Shown: positions 43,635 through 52,696, counted from the first letter of the stretch. The stretch is 64,000 nt of DNA from Elusimicrobiota bacterium (GCA_026388095.1 JAPLKL010000004.1:1-64000), one strand, 5' to 3'. The notes: generated from the sequence alone by a model not told the origin. Program-made: numbers and translations.

Positions 43635-45894
43635 GGTTGATCTTCTCCAGTTCTTCACGGATCATGCGGCGGATGCGGGCTGCGGGCTCCTGAGGAGCCG
43701 GCCTCTCCAGGGCGGCCGCATACAGCCGGGCCGCTTCGGCCCGGCGGCCAGAGCGCGCGCGGAGCCCGCCCAAGGTCAGATAGGCGGCAAGGCAATCAGG
43801 GTCCAGGGCGATCGCCCGCTCGAGGTCCTGCGCCGCCCCGGCCGCGTTGCCCATCATCTGCCTGGCCACGCCGCGGTCGTTCCAATACCGGGGATCCGCC
43901 GGGTGGTCGCGGACCAGGCGGTTCATGATGCGCAGGGCGTCCACGTATTGCCGGCCGTCCTGATACAGACGCGCCATCCGGAGGAGTTCCTCGGCGCCGG
44001 GTTGCAATCCTTCCGCCCGGGCCAGGGCTTCCCGGAGCCGGGCGCGCTCATGCCGCGCCGACGCGGCCGAGGCCAATTCCAGCACCAGATCCAGATCCCC
44101 GGGCTTGCGCTTCGCCCAGCGCTCCAAGGTCTCCAGCGACGGCCCCTGGCGCTCCGGCGGCGAGGCGCCCAGCCAGGTCCGACGGGACGCCAGGAAGGCG
44201 TCGCTGTCCCGATCCGCCTCGGCCAAGTCGAGGAAGCGGCAGGAGGCGTCCCTGGGCGCCGGGCAGCGGGCGCGGGCCCAGGCCTCCAGCTGGTAGTAGG
44301 CCATTGGCCCGCGCAGCGCAACCTCGTAGCTGCGCAGGGCACCGTCGAGGTCGCCCTGCGCGCAGAGGCACCGCGCCTGCTGGAGGCGGGCTTCGGTGAA
44401 CGACGGCCAGGACCGCAGCGCCGCCTCATAAGAGGCGGCGGCAGCGGCGAGCCGCCCGGCCCGCAGTCCGGCCTCGCCGGCCTCGAACTCCGCGACGGCG
44501 GCGATGCAGCCGCCGATCTCCCGGCGCTCGGACATAGCCTGCGCCAAGCAGCGCCATTTGGACGCTTTCCAATCCTGATGGTCGTCCGTGAAGAAGGCGA
44601 AATAGTCGTCGGCGCGCGGTTCCGGCAGGCTCCGGGCCAAGGTCTCGCGCAGCCCCGGCAGCGCCTGCGGCGCCCGGGAGCGCGCCAGATTCAAGGACAG
44701 CAAGGACTCCACGCAGGGCCAGTCCAGCAGGACCTCACCGCCGCAGTACCGCAAGCCCCGGTCGATGGCGGCCAGCTCGTCGGCCGGAGGCCGCAGCGCG
44801 CGGGCCGCGCCGGGGAGCACCGGCGCCAGGACGAGCAAGGCCAGGGCCGCCGCGCCGAAGCCCGCCGCCCCGCCCGCCATGGAATCCAGGACTATCGCGG
44901 TCAGCCATGCCGCCCCCGGCATGGCGAGGAAGAGGTAGCGGCTCCCCACGCTCTGCACGTGAGCGGGCAGCCGGAAGGGGAGGATTCCGAGCACCGGTAG
45001 GATCCCCAGGACGTACCAAGCGGCGCAGAACGCGCAAAGGCCCCAATAGGATGCCGCGGGACGCCTCCTCAGGCAGAGCGGGAGGATGACGGCCAGCGGA
45101 AAAACCGGAGCATAGCAGGAGGCCTTGAGCGCCTCCCCCAGCCGCCGTCCCGCGTCCGCGAGCCGGGCCGCAGACCAGACAGTCTCGGGGACGGCCCAGG
45201 CCCTCCAAAGGTCCGCCCGGGCCCATAGACAGAACGCCCCGACCGCCAGAAGTCCGGCATAGGCGCGCAGGCGCGGCCTCCAGGCGCCGGGTGCGGCCCC
45301 GGACATTGCGTCGCAGCAGAGCAGGAACAAGGGGAACAGGAGCCCGCTCTCCTTGGAGAACGCGGCCAGCGCGTAGAGGACGCAGAGGCCGGCCGTCGCT
45401 GCCCAGCCCGCGCCTCTCTGGCGCGTGGCCAGATGCAACTGGAGACCGCTGAGGATGAAGAACGTGGCCAGGTAGTGGGGTACTCCCAGGCAGGACCAGC
45501 CCGCATGCATGGGATGGAGCAGATAGACGAGACCGGCCAGAGCCGCCCAAGGCGGCCTTCGGACCCAACGGACCGCGATCCAAGCCACCAAAGCGGCATC
45601 CGCCGCGTGCAAGACGATCTCGAGCCAGCGGAAGCCCTCAGGCCCGCCGGCCCGCAGCGGGCCGTAGATCAGCCAATAGGAGAGATTGGTCACGGGCTCG
45701 TAGCTGGAGAAGATTCCGACCCCGGCGGCCAGCCAGCGCAGCATGGCCAGCAGCCTGACCGGCCCGAGGTAAAACACCGTCATGGCGTTGAGGCTGTCCA
45801 TATCCATGCGGCAGCTGTGCAGGGTCCCCAGATGCAGGGCGAAGGAGAGGAGCAGGCAGGCCGCCAGGAGCGCGGCGAAGGCCCTGCGGCTCAT
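43618..45894 (-). CDS. TMTC-like membrane protein: GT-C-type helices plus C-terminal TPRs
   Basis: 758 aa. About ten membrane helices occupy residues 5-370, with a GT-C-like loop (DMDSLNAMTVFY) and the HPMHAGWSCLGVPHYLATFF segment that corresponds to the HPxHxE region of TMTC/PMT-type proteins. From about 470 TPR repeats follow (GEAGLRAGRLAAAAASYEAA, DPRYWNDRGVARQMMGNAAG). Eukaryotic TMTCs are O-mannosyltransferases; bacterial relatives are unstudied. A similar protein lies at 61642-63621. It overlaps the upstream hydrolase by 4 nt. Confidence 0.75.
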   Translation of the reverse strand: MSRRAFAALLAACLLLSFALHLGTLHSCRMDMDSLNAMTVFYLGPVRLLAMLRWLAAGVGIFSSYEPVTNLSYWLIYGPLRAGGPEGFRWLEIVLHAADAALVAWIAVRWVRRPPWAALAGLVYLLHPMHAGWSCLGVPHYLATFFILSGLQLHLATRQRGAGWAATAGLCVLYALAAFSKESGLLFPLFLLCCDAMSGAAPGAWRPRLRAYAGLLAVGAFCLWARADLWRAWAVPETVWSAARLADAGRRLGEALKASCYAPVFPLAVILPLCLRRRPAASYWGLCAFCAAWYVLGILPVLGILPFRLPAHVQSVGSRYLFLAMPGAAWLTAIVLDSMAGGAAGFGAAALALLVLAPVLPGAARALRPPADELAAIDRGLRYCGGEVLLDWPCVESLLSLNLARSRAPQALPGLRETLARSLPEPRADDYFAFFTDDHQDWKASKWRCLAQAMSERREIGGCIAAVAEFEAGEAGLRAGRLAAAAASYEAALRSWPSFTEARLQQARCLCAQGDLDGALRSYEVALRGPMAYYQLEAWARARCPAPRDASCRFLDLAEADRDSDAFLASRRTWLGASPPERQGPSLETLERWAKRKPGDLDLVLELASAASARHERARLREALARAEGLQPGAEELLRMARLYQDGRQYVDALRIMNRLVRDHPADPRYWNDRGVARQMMGNAAGAAQDLERAIALDPDCLAAYLTLGGLRARSGRRAEAARLYAAALERPAPQEPAARIRRMIREELEKINHVQER

Positions 45895-47345
45895 GGCCGC
45901 TGCGGCTCCCGGCCCTCGCCGGCGCCCAGCAGATCGCGGGCTGCCCGCAGGAGCAGCGGCGCGGCGGAAGGGCCGACCGAGTTGGTCTCCTCGTAATGGT
46001 CCCCGGGCAGGCGAGGCGTCATGGTCAGGTTGTTCCGGACTTTGAAGTCATACTCCGGCATGATGTAGCCCAGCTCGTCGTTGGCAAGGCCGACGACCAT
46101 GGGGACCGGCCGGCGGATGAGGTCCTTCAGGTACGGCGGCTTGGGAGCATGGTCCAGGTCCGGCGGAGAGGGGTTGCCCGGCTTGACCAGAGGCTGGCCG
46201 AACCGGAAGCGCCCGTCATACCCCCCCAGCACCAGCTCAGGGAACGCCTCCCCCGGCAGACCCAGCAGGCGCGCCGGACCCACATCCACCACCGAGACCT
46301 CGGTCTTCACCCAGGGCCTCTCGGCCCACTGCAAGCCCCGCAGCGCGTGCTGATAGACCAGTCCCCATATCTTCCACCGCGGCAGAAGCTGGCCGCGGAT
46401 GTCGAAGAGCCGATGGCTCGCGGCCAAGGCCGGCAGGAAGAGCAGGTAGCGTGAATTCTCCACCGGCACATCCACCGACAGGCTGCGGAAGGAAAGCCCG
46501 GGCTGCGCGGTCGGACGCGCCTTGGCCAAGCCTCGCAAGGCCGCGCCAGCCACCGCCTCCCCTATGCGCGTCGACTCCTGCCAGGGTGAGAGCCCCTGGG
46601 CCGCGTCAGGCGTGAGCAGGCCCCCGATAGGGCCGTTGAAGAACAGGCAAGCCCCGCCGGTGTCACGCTCGACCTTCGCGCAGAGCGTGCCGGGAAAATC
46701 AGCCGTGATGAGCCGGTTCGACCGGTCCAGCACTTCCGCATGACAGGCCCAGTTCACCACCGTGGCGATGGCGCGGCCATCCCTGCTTTTCAAGCTCAGA
46801 GCCGCCAAGTCGGGGTCGAGCACCGCAGGGTCCCGCAAGTCGCGGCAAAGGCCCTTTGGGTCCAAGGCCCCCTGCCAGCCGGAGACGCTCGCCTCCTTCA
46901 GCCGGCCCTCAAGGCCACGCAAGGCCTCGGCCACGTTCTTCTTGAGAGCCTCCAGCCAGACCTGGTTCACTCCTGAAATGCCGGGCAGCGGCCCCCAAAG
47001 TCCCATGGTGTCCGGCCCGGAATGGACGTGGGTCGCGGCCACGAAAAGGTACCGGCCAGGGGCCCCGAAGCCGGCCAGGCGCCTCAGGTCCTCCACATCG
47101 TCATGGGAGAAGCCCAGCAGGTCCAAGGACACCAGGGCCACCGTGCGCCCGCCCTCCTTGAGCACCAGCAGACGCGCGTAGAGCGGGTCATGCACTCCCG
47201 AAGGCCTGCGCCCCATGGCGCCGAAGCCGGCCAGGTAAGCGCTCTGATGCTCCAGGTCCGGAGTGATGTCGACTTTCCCGGCCGCGGCGGAAAGCGCCCA
47301 GGCTTGAACGCCCAGGACCAGCAACAGGCTAACGAGCGAGGCCAT
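45891..47345 (-). CDS. Neutral/alkaline ceramidase-family secreted hydrolase
   Basis: 484 aa with signal peptide MASLVSLLLVLGVQAWALSA. The family pattern starts AAGKVDITPDLEHQSAYLAG and has zinc ligands in FVAATHVHSGPD and NWACHAEVLD, plus LANDELGYIMPEYDF (Glu and Tyr ligands). The segment that should hold the nucleophilic Ser (GDVSPN in true ceramidases) reads FFNGPIGGLLTPDA, so amide hydrolysis by the usual route is doubtful. It may act on other acylated lipids or glycans in the periplasm. It overlaps the glycosylase gene by 17 nt. Confidence 0.8.
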   Translation of the reverse strand: MASLVSLLLVLGVQAWALSAAAGKVDITPDLEHQSAYLAGFGAMGRRPSGVHDPLYARLLVLKEGGRTVALVSLDLLGFSHDDVEDLRRLAGFGAPGRYLFVAATHVHSGPDTMGLWGPLPGISGVNQVWLEALKKNVAEALRGLEGRLKEASVSGWQGALDPKGLCRDLRDPAVLDPDLAALSLKSRDGRAIATVVNWACHAEVLDRSNRLITADFPGTLCAKVERDTGGACLFFNGPIGGLLTPDAAQGLSPWQESTRIGEAVAGAALRGLAKARPTAQPGLSFRSLSVDVPVENSRYLLFLPALAASHRLFDIRGQLLPRWKIWGLVYQHALRGLQWAERPWVKTEVSVVDVGPARLLGLPGEAFPELVLGGYDGRFRFGQPLVKPGNPSPPDLDHAPKPPYLKDLIRRPVPMVVGLANDELGYIMPEYDFKVRNNLTMTPRLPGDHYEETNSVGPSAAPLLLRAARDLLGAGEGREPQRP

Positions 47346-48042
47346 GGCGGCAGACCTCCTGCAAAGGACATCCGACGCAGAGCGGCACGGCCTTGCGGCA
47401 GCGGACCTTGGCTAAGGCCACGAGCAGAGCATGGAACTCGTTGTACAGCGCGGCGTCCTTGGGAAGACGCCGGGTCAGATAAGACTGGGCCCGCTGGTAG
47501 GACGCATCTTTGAACCAGCCCAGTCGCCGGCCGATGCGCAGGGTATAAGCGTCGATGACGAAGCAGGGCCGGCCCGCCGCGTAGAGCAAGATGGAATCGG
47601 CCGTCTCCGGCCCGACCCCGTAAAGCCCCAAAAGCTCCTCGCGCCGCGTCTCCAGCCCGCCGGAGAGCCAGTCGGCGACCTTCCCCCCTCGGCCCTCCAG
47701 GTGCCGGGCGAAGGCCTTGAGCTTCTTGGCCTTTTGCCGGAAATAGCCGGAGGAACGGATGAGTCCCTCCAGCCTCGGTTGGGACACTGCCAGCAGGCCT
47801 GGGAGGTCCCATAGCCCGGCCTCATGCAGGCGGGCCAGGGCCTTCTGCACATTGCCCCAGCTCGTGTTCTGGGTCAGGAAGGCGCCCACGCAGATCTCGA
47901 AGCGCTGGCGCTGCGTGAGCCGGCCCGCAAAGCCGGGTCGGTAGCGGGGCTGGCCCCCGCGGGCCGGCGTGACCGGCCACCAGCCCTGCGGGCCGTAGGC
48001 GCACAGGAGCCGGCGGTAAGCGGTCAGTGGCGAGATAGTCAT
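47329..48042 (-). CDS. Endonuclease III-family DNA glycosylase, MagIII-like
   Basis: 237 aa. The helix-hairpin-helix LLGLYGVGPETADSILLYAA is followed by the catalytic Asp164 in FVIDAYTLRI. The Lys that makes EndoIII a bifunctional lyase is Glu146 (GVGPET in place of GVGRKT), so it should be monofunctional. The [4Fe-4S] motif is intact (C-x6-C-x2-C-x5-C in RCRKAVPLCVGCPLQEVC). The features agree with 3-methyladenine glycosylase III (MagIII) or related alkylation-repair enzymes. It follows a response regulator by 5 nt. Confidence 0.85.
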   Translation of the reverse strand: MTISPLTAYRRLLCAYGPQGWWPVTPARGGQPRYRPGFAGRLTQRQRFEICVGAFLTQNTSWGNVQKALARLHEAGLWDLPGLLAVSQPRLEGLIRSSGYFRQKAKKLKAFARHLEGRGGKVADWLSGGLETRREELLGLYGVGPETADSILLYAAGRPCFVIDAYTLRIGRRLGWFKDASYQRAQSYLTRRLPKDAALYNEFHALLVALAKVRCRKAVPLCVGCPLQEVCRHGLAR

Positions 48043-48047
48043 CGGAA

Positions 48048-48428
48048 TCAGGCCGGGCCGGGGCCGGCGAGGACCTTTTGGATCTTCTGGATCAACTGGT
48101 CCAAGTCGTAAGGCTTGGCCAGGTAACCGTCGGCGCCGGCGGTGAGAGCCAGCTCTAGATCGCTGGTGTGGCCCAGGCCCGTCATCATGACGATCCGTAT
48201 GTCTTTAGTCCCGGCGTCGGCCTTCAGGATGCGGCAGACCTCGATGCCGTCCAGCGTGGGGAGCATGATGTCCAGCAGCATCAAGTCAGGCTTGGATTTG
48301 CGGGCCGCGGCCACTCCCTCCGGGCCGTCGGGAGCGCTGCTGGCCTCATAGCCCCTAGCCTGCAGGAAGGCCTGGAGGCTCTCGGCGATGGCAGGTTCGT
48401 CATCTACGATGAGCACCTTGATAGCCAT
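48048..48428 (-). CDS. Single-domain response regulator receiver
   Basis: 126 aa. It has an acidic pocket VLIVDDEPAIAES, phospho-acceptor Asp in LMLLDIMLPTLDG, Thr switch in IVMMTGLG and Lys in YLAKPYDLDQL. It has no output domain. It lies 48 nt after a histidine kinase gene on the same strand, so it is likely paired with it. It resembles the receiver at 14225 in size and end structure. Confidence 0.93.
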   Translation of the reverse strand: MAIKVLIVDDEPAIAESLQAFLQARGYEASSAPDGPEGVAAARKSKPDLMLLDIMLPTLDGIEVCRILKADAGTKDIRIVMMTGLGHTSDLELALTAGADGYLAKPYDLDQLIQKIQKVLAGPGPA

Positions 48429-48476
48429 TCAGGCCCTCCCGCAGCGGAGGCAGTCTAGCATATCGGAGATTCGGGG

Positions 48477-49253
48477 CTATTTCGACGCGACCGGCAAAGA
48501 CAGGCAGAGAGTGGTGCGCCCATCCGTTCCGACCTGGATGCCCAGGTCCCCGCCACCCTGCCGGGCCACCGCTCTCAGGACTCCCAGGCCCAGGCCTACC
48601 GAGTTGAGGGTATGGCCGGCGCGGCTGGCGGGATAGAGCAGGTCCAGGCTGCGCTGGGCTTCGGCCTGGGTGATGGGGTGGCCCGCGTATTCCAGCCGCA
48701 GCGCCACCGAAGCGCCCTTATCCTCAGCTGTGAGGCGCAGGTCCCCGGAACTGCGAAACTTCCGAGCATGGAAGACGAGGCTGACCAAGGTCCGCATGGT
48801 GCGGGACCGGTCCACGCGTACCCGAGGCAGGCCCGCGGGCAGATCCGCGTCGATGTCGGCTTGGGAGGTCGAAGCACCCCGCCGCACCGCGGCCAGGGCT
48901 TCCTCGACCAGGTCGGCGGGCACCACGCTCTCGTTCTGCAGCGCCAGGTCGCGGCAGAGCATCAGGTGGATGAGGTCGCGCAGCTCGCCCACCATGCCGT
49001 TGAGCCGGCCGACCTGCTCGCGCATCATTTCCATCCATTTGACCTGGTCGGGGGGCATGGAGCCGAAGACGCCGGAGATGAAATTCAGGGTGGTGATGTT
49101 GATGGCCGTGATCGGAGTGTTGATCTCGTGGGCGGCGTGGGAGAAGAAACGCCCCAGACGCAGCCTGCGGGCGCTGTCCCAGAAGTACACTCCCGCCGCC
49201 ACGGCGGCGGCGCCCATGAACAGACCGCCCAGGAACGCCAACCCGGCCCCCAT
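48477..49253 (-). CDS. Histidine kinase with degenerate ATP-binding domain
   Basis: 258 aa. One N-terminal helix (LAFLGGLFMGAAAVAAGVYF) leads directly to HisKA (His42 in SHAAHEINTPITAI). In the ATPase domain the N box reads SLVFHARKFRSSG, without the metal-binding Asn. The G1 DxGxG motif is absent, while the G2-like VGLGLGVLRAVARQGG remains. It may act as a phosphatase, a scaffold or a dimerisation partner for the other kinase. There is no sensor domain. It starts 6 nt after the gamma-carbonic-anhydrase-like gene. Confidence 0.8.
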   Translation of the reverse strand: MGAGLAFLGGLFMGAAAVAAGVYFWDSARRLRLGRFFSHAAHEINTPITAINITTLNFISGVFGSMPPDQVKWMEMMREQVGRLNGMVGELRDLIHLMLCRDLALQNESVVPADLVEEALAAVRRGASTSQADIDADLPAGLPRVRVDRSRTMRTLVSLVFHARKFRSSGDLRLTAEDKGASVALRLEYAGHPITQAEAQRSLDLLYPASRAGHTLNSVGLGLGVLRAVARQGGGDLGIQVGTDGRTTLCLSLPVASK

Positions 49254-49259
49254 GCGCCC

Positions 49260-49778
49260 TTAGAAGAGCACCCGCGAGCCGCGCTGATGCTGATGCGCCA
49301 GCCGCACGTAGGCGGCGGCGGAGCGCTTGAGGCGGCGCAGTTCCGCCGCGGTCAGCGGACGCACCACCTTGGCCGGCAGGCCCAGGACCAAGGAGCGCGC
49401 GGGGATGCGGACTCCCCTGGGAACCAGCGCGCCGGCGCCTACCAGGCACTCCCGGCCGATGCTGCATTCCAGGACCGTGGCCCCCATGCCGATGAGGCAG
49501 CCGTCCGCGATGCGGGCCCCGTGGATCACGACGCTGTGGCCTATGGTGACGCCCCGGCCGATCCATGCCGGCCGGCCGTGGTCGCCGTGCAGCATGGAGA
49601 GGTCCTGGATGTTGGTCCCGGCGCCGACCACGATCGCGGCCACGTCTCCGCGAAGAACGGTCAGGGGCCAGACCGAGACCTCCGCCCCCAGGACGACCCT
49701 GCCGATGACCTCGGCCGAGTCATGCACGAAGGCTTTCGGATGGATCCGCGGCCGGAAGGACGCGAAGCTACGGACCAC
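49260..49778 (-). CDS. Gamma-carbonic-anhydrase-like hexapeptide protein
   Basis: 172 aa from GTG 49778. It has left-handed beta-helix repeats (VIGRVVLGAEVSVWPLTVLR, IGRGVTIGHSVVIHGARIAD) with the three zinc His in MLHGDHG and IGHSVVIHG. The end helix carries LTAAELRRLKRSAAAYVRLA. Family members include active carbonic anhydrases and inactive PaaY/YrdA-type proteins; activity cannot be told from sequence alone. It is the first gene of the minus-strand operon, divergent from nadB. Confidence 0.9.
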   Translation of the reverse strand: MVRSFASFRPRIHPKAFVHDSAEVIGRVVLGAEVSVWPLTVLRGDVAAIVVGAGTNIQDLSMLHGDHGRPAWIGRGVTIGHSVVIHGARIADGCLIGMGATVLECSIGRECLVGAGALVPRGVRIPARSLVLGLPAKVVRPLTAAELRRLKRSAAAYVRLAHQHQRGSRVLF

Positions 49779-49838
49779 CTTAGGAGCGCCTCATAGTTTG
49801 ATAGACTCTAGCATTCCCGCTCCGGACAGTCAAAAAAC

Positions 49839-51428
49839 ATGAAACATTCGTGCGATTTCCTGGTCATCGGCAGCGGCCTGGCCGGCCTGCTCAGCGCGCA
49901 CCAGCTCTCGGCTCTCGGCACGGTCTATCTGCTGACCAAGAAGGAGGCCGCCGAGTGCAACAGCAACTACGCCCAGGGCGGCATCGCGGCCGCGGTGGGC
50001 GCGGGCGACACGCCGGAGAGCCACGTCGCCGACACCCTCAAGGCCGGGGCGGGCCTGTGCCGGGAGGACATCGTGCGCTTGGTCGCGGGCGAGGCCCCGG
50101 CCCGCGTACGGGAGCTGATCGACCTGGGCGTGGACTTCAGCCGCAAGGACGGGGCCCTGGACCTGGGGCTCGAGGCCGGCCACTGCCGCCGCCGGGTCCT
50201 GCACGCCGGCGACATCACGGGACACGAGATCGTGCGGGCCCTGCTGGAGCGCTGCCGGGCCGACCGCGGGGTGCGCATCTTCGAGGACCACGCCGCGGTC
50301 AACCTCATCCGGGACAACCGCGGCGTCTGCTGCGGGGCCTACGCGCTGGAGCGGGCCACGGGCGAGGTTCACACCTTCACGGCCCGGGCTACGGTCCTGG
50401 CCACGGGCGGGGCGGGCAAGGTCTATCTCTACACCACCAACCCGGACGTGGCCACGGGAGACGGCATGGCCATGGCTTGGCGCGCCGGCGCGACCTTGGC
50501 CAATATGGAGTTCGTGCAGTTCCACCCGACCTGCCTGTACCATCCCCAGGCCAAGTCCTTCCTCATCTCCGAGGCCCTGCGCGGCGAGGGCGGCCGCCTG
50601 GTGGACCGCCGGGGCCGCGCCTTCATGGCGGACTACCACCCCCAGAAAGAGCTCGCCCCGCGCGACATCGTCGCGCGCGCCATCGACGCGGAGCTCAAGC
50701 GCACGGGCGAGGAGTGCGTGTTCCTGGACATGACGCACATGAGCGCCGAGGCCCTGCGCGCGCGCTTCCCCAACATCTACGAGAAATGCCGCGGCTTCGG
50801 CATCGACATGGCCGTAGAGCCTATCCCCGTGGTCCCGGCCGCGCACTTCTTCTGCGGCGGGGTGCAGACCGACGCGGACGCCGCCACCACCATCCCCCGG
50901 CTCTTCGCCGTCGGGGAGGTGGCGCACACGGGCCTGCACGGCGCCAACCGCTTGGCCTCCAACTCCCTGCTGGAGTGCTGCGTGTTCGCCCACCGGCTCC
51001 GCACGCTTCTGGAGCGCCGGCCGGAGCTATGGCCGCGGCCGGACTTCGCCGCGCCCCCGGAATGGAACCCCGGCCGCGCGGTCAAGTCGGACGAGGCCGT
51101 GGTCATCGAGCAGAACTGGGACGAGGTCCGCCGGATCATGTGGAACTACGTGGGCATCGTGCGCTCCAAGAAGCGCCTGGAGCGGGCCCTCAACCGCATG
51201 CAGCTGCTCAACCGCGAGATCGAGCAGTATTACTGGGACTTCCTGCTGACCCCTGACCTCATCGAGCTGCGCAGCATCGCGGTGGTGGCCACGGCCGTCA
51301 TCCAGTCGGCCATGGCGCGCCGCGAGTCCCGCGGCCTGCACTACACCCTGGACTTCCCGGACCCCGTCGAGGCCGAGCGCAAGGATACGGTGCTCTCGCG
51401 CTACAACGTGCCGGCCCCTTCCCGGTAG
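49839..51428 (+). CDS. nadB: L-aspartate oxidase NadB
   Basis: 529 aa. The FAD site is DFLVIGSGLAGLLSAHQL with a later ATVLATGGAGKVYLYTTNP. The substrate/catalytic regions are ECNSNYAQGGIAAAVGAGD, FVQFHPTCLYHP, RGEGGRLVDRRGRAFM, and VPAAHFFCGGVQTDADAATT near the C-terminus. The helical cap ends in RESRGLHYTLDFP. It oxidises aspartate to iminoaspartate for NAD synthesis; nadA and nadC are not in this window. No Shine-Dalgarno sequence is seen before the ATG. Confidence 0.96.
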   Translation: MKHSCDFLVIGSGLAGLLSAHQLSALGTVYLLTKKEAAECNSNYAQGGIAAAVGAGDTPESHVADTLKAGAGLCREDIVRLVAGEAPARVRELIDLGVDFSRKDGALDLGLEAGHCRRRVLHAGDITGHEIVRALLERCRADRGVRIFEDHAAVNLIRDNRGVCCGAYALERATGEVHTFTARATVLATGGAGKVYLYTTNPDVATGDGMAMAWRAGATLANMEFVQFHPTCLYHPQAKSFLISEALRGEGGRLVDRRGRAFMADYHPQKELAPRDIVARAIDAELKRTGEECVFLDMTHMSAEALRARFPNIYEKCRGFGIDMAVEPIPVVPAAHFFCGGVQTDADAATTIPRLFAVGEVAHTGLHGANRLASNSLLECCVFAHRLRTLLERRPELWPRPDFAAPPEWNPGRAVKSDEAVVIEQNWDEVRRIMWNYVGIVRSKKRLERALNRMQLLNREIEQYYWDFLLTPDLIELRSIAVVATAVIQSAMARRESRGLHYTLDFPDPVEAERKDTVLSRYNVPAPSR

Positions 51429-51432
51429 CCCC

Positions 51433-52572
51433 TCAGACGCGTCGCCCTTTTGCCTCCCCGAACATCCGCCGCGCCCTCATCTGATTGTGCTCCCGGCACA
51501 GCAGGCGGATGTTGCGTGGGTCGAAGGATCTCCCCCCCAGCGCCCAGGGCATGATGTGGTCGAACTCCAGGCCTTCCCGCTCCGGGCAGCGCGCGCCGCC
51601 GGGCGGGACGAAGACGCACTGTCCTGCGTCGCGGGCCCAGACCTCGTCCTTGACCCACTGCGGGATGCGGCGCGGCTCCGTGTCCGCGGCGCTGGTCGGA
51701 GGCTTGCGCTTGAGGCGCTTCTGCCTCGCCAAACGGCGCTCGGGGTCCTTCTTGTCGAGCAGGAAGTCCAGGGCCTCGGCGAAGATGTCCTCCAGCTTGC
51801 CCGCGGGATGCTTGTGCCAGAGGATGGCCTGCGCCCTCTCCACCTTGCGCAGCAGGGCCTCGTCGCCGGTGAAGGAGAAGCGTACGCGGTCCGGGGCGGT
51901 GGGCTCGATGCGGTCATAGAGGCTGGCCCCGGGAGGCTTCGGTGGGCAGGCAGTGCCGGGCATGAAGACGGGCGACGGCGCGACGGCAGTCTCCGACCCG
52001 GACGGAACTGGGGCGATGTCAGGGACCGGCGAGGCCGGCTGAGATGATGAGATAGGCGGTGCAAAGGAGAGTTCGGCGGGGCCGTCTGGGTCGATTCCAG
52101 GAAAGGCGGAGGCGGGCGTGTTGGGGCCGACGGTCGGAAGCCGCCGCATGACGTCGGGCTTATCGAGTTGGGGCGCCAGGGCGGCTACGATGAACTCGAC
52201 ATCGCGTTTGCTCTTGCCGCATGCACTGGACAGCAGATACTGGACGTTGTCTTGAGTCAGATGCGGAGCTAACAGCAAGACTGCGGCGAGATGGAGTTCC
52301 CCCTCTCCGACCATGGCGAGGATCTCCGGGAATTGGCGGACGGCACGAGCGGCATGGATGCGCTTGTAAGCGGCGTCTTCCGAGAAACGCAGCGCCCTCA
52401 CGCAATAGACGAACAATGAGGGATGTCCCAGGGGAGAATAGAGTTTCCTATGATCGAATTCCGCCAAGTGGGCGAGGATGGAAACGGTTGTGTCGCGTTC
52501 CTCCGCCGCGAGGCGATTGAGCCGAAACGTGAGCTCCTCGTCGCTGAGTCCGGCTAGATTGAAGTTATCCAC
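51433..52572 (-). CDS. HNH endonuclease-domain protein
   Basis: 379 aa from GTG 52572. The N-terminal helical domain resembles the DUF222-like part of HNH proteins (LLAPHLTQDNVQYLLSSACG). A Pro/Ser-rich linker (150-215) and a basic segment follow, then the HNH nuclease at the end: GQCVFVPPGGARCPEREGLE, FDHIMPWALGG and NIRLLCREHNQMRARRMFGE. Proteins of this type are numerous in some phyla, and their role (mobile or housekeeping) is unknown. The start codon abuts a perfect 20-bp palindrome. It faces nadB with only 4 nt between the stops. Confidence 0.85.
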   Translation of the reverse strand: MDNFNLAGLSDEELTFRLNRLAAEERDTTVSILAHLAEFDHRKLYSPLGHPSLFVYCVRALRFSEDAAYKRIHAARAVRQFPEILAMVGEGELHLAAVLLLAPHLTQDNVQYLLSSACGKSKRDVEFIVAALAPQLDKPDVMRRLPTVGPNTPASAFPGIDPDGPAELSFAPPISSSQPASPVPDIAPVPSGSETAVAPSPVFMPGTACPPKPPGASLYDRIEPTAPDRVRFSFTGDEALLRKVERAQAILWHKHPAGKLEDIFAEALDFLLDKKDPERRLARQKRLKRKPPTSAADTEPRRIPQWVKDEVWARDAGQCVFVPPGGARCPEREGLEFDHIMPWALGGRSFDPRNIRLLCREHNQMRARRMFGEAKGRRV

Positions 52573-52592
52573 AACTTGCCCCGGGGCAAGTT
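52573..52592 (-). promoter_or_regulatory. Perfect 20-bp palindrome abutting the HNH start codon
   Basis: AACTTGCCCCGGGGCAAGTT is a perfect palindrome whose last base is next to the GTG at 52572. On the mRNA it would fold into a hairpin covering the ribosome-binding region, and on DNA it could be a dimer operator. A third partial arm (GGGGCAA) precedes it. Confidence 0.6.
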
Positions 52593-52598
52593 GCCCCT

Positions 52599-52604
52599 AC
52601 TATA
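52599..52604 (-). promoter_or_regulatory. -10 box of the HNH gene
   Basis: The minus strand reads TATAGT, with transcription expected near 52592, so the palindrome would form the whole 5' leader. Confidence 0.4.
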
Positions 52605-52650
52605 CATACGACGTCGGCCCGAAAAAGTTCCAGCGCCCTCACGAATGCGG

Positions 52651-52656
52651 TACAAT
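52651..52656 (+). promoter_or_regulatory. -10 box ahead of the small ORF and uvrA
   Basis: TACAAT with a weak TTCCAG 17 nt upstream (52628-52633). It is placed to transcribe the 50-aa ORF at 52697 and uvrA. No SOS (LexA) box was recognised. Confidence 0.4.
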
Positions 52657-52696
52657 TTATCGCAGGAAGGATTTGCGACACGGAAAAATCTTTAGC

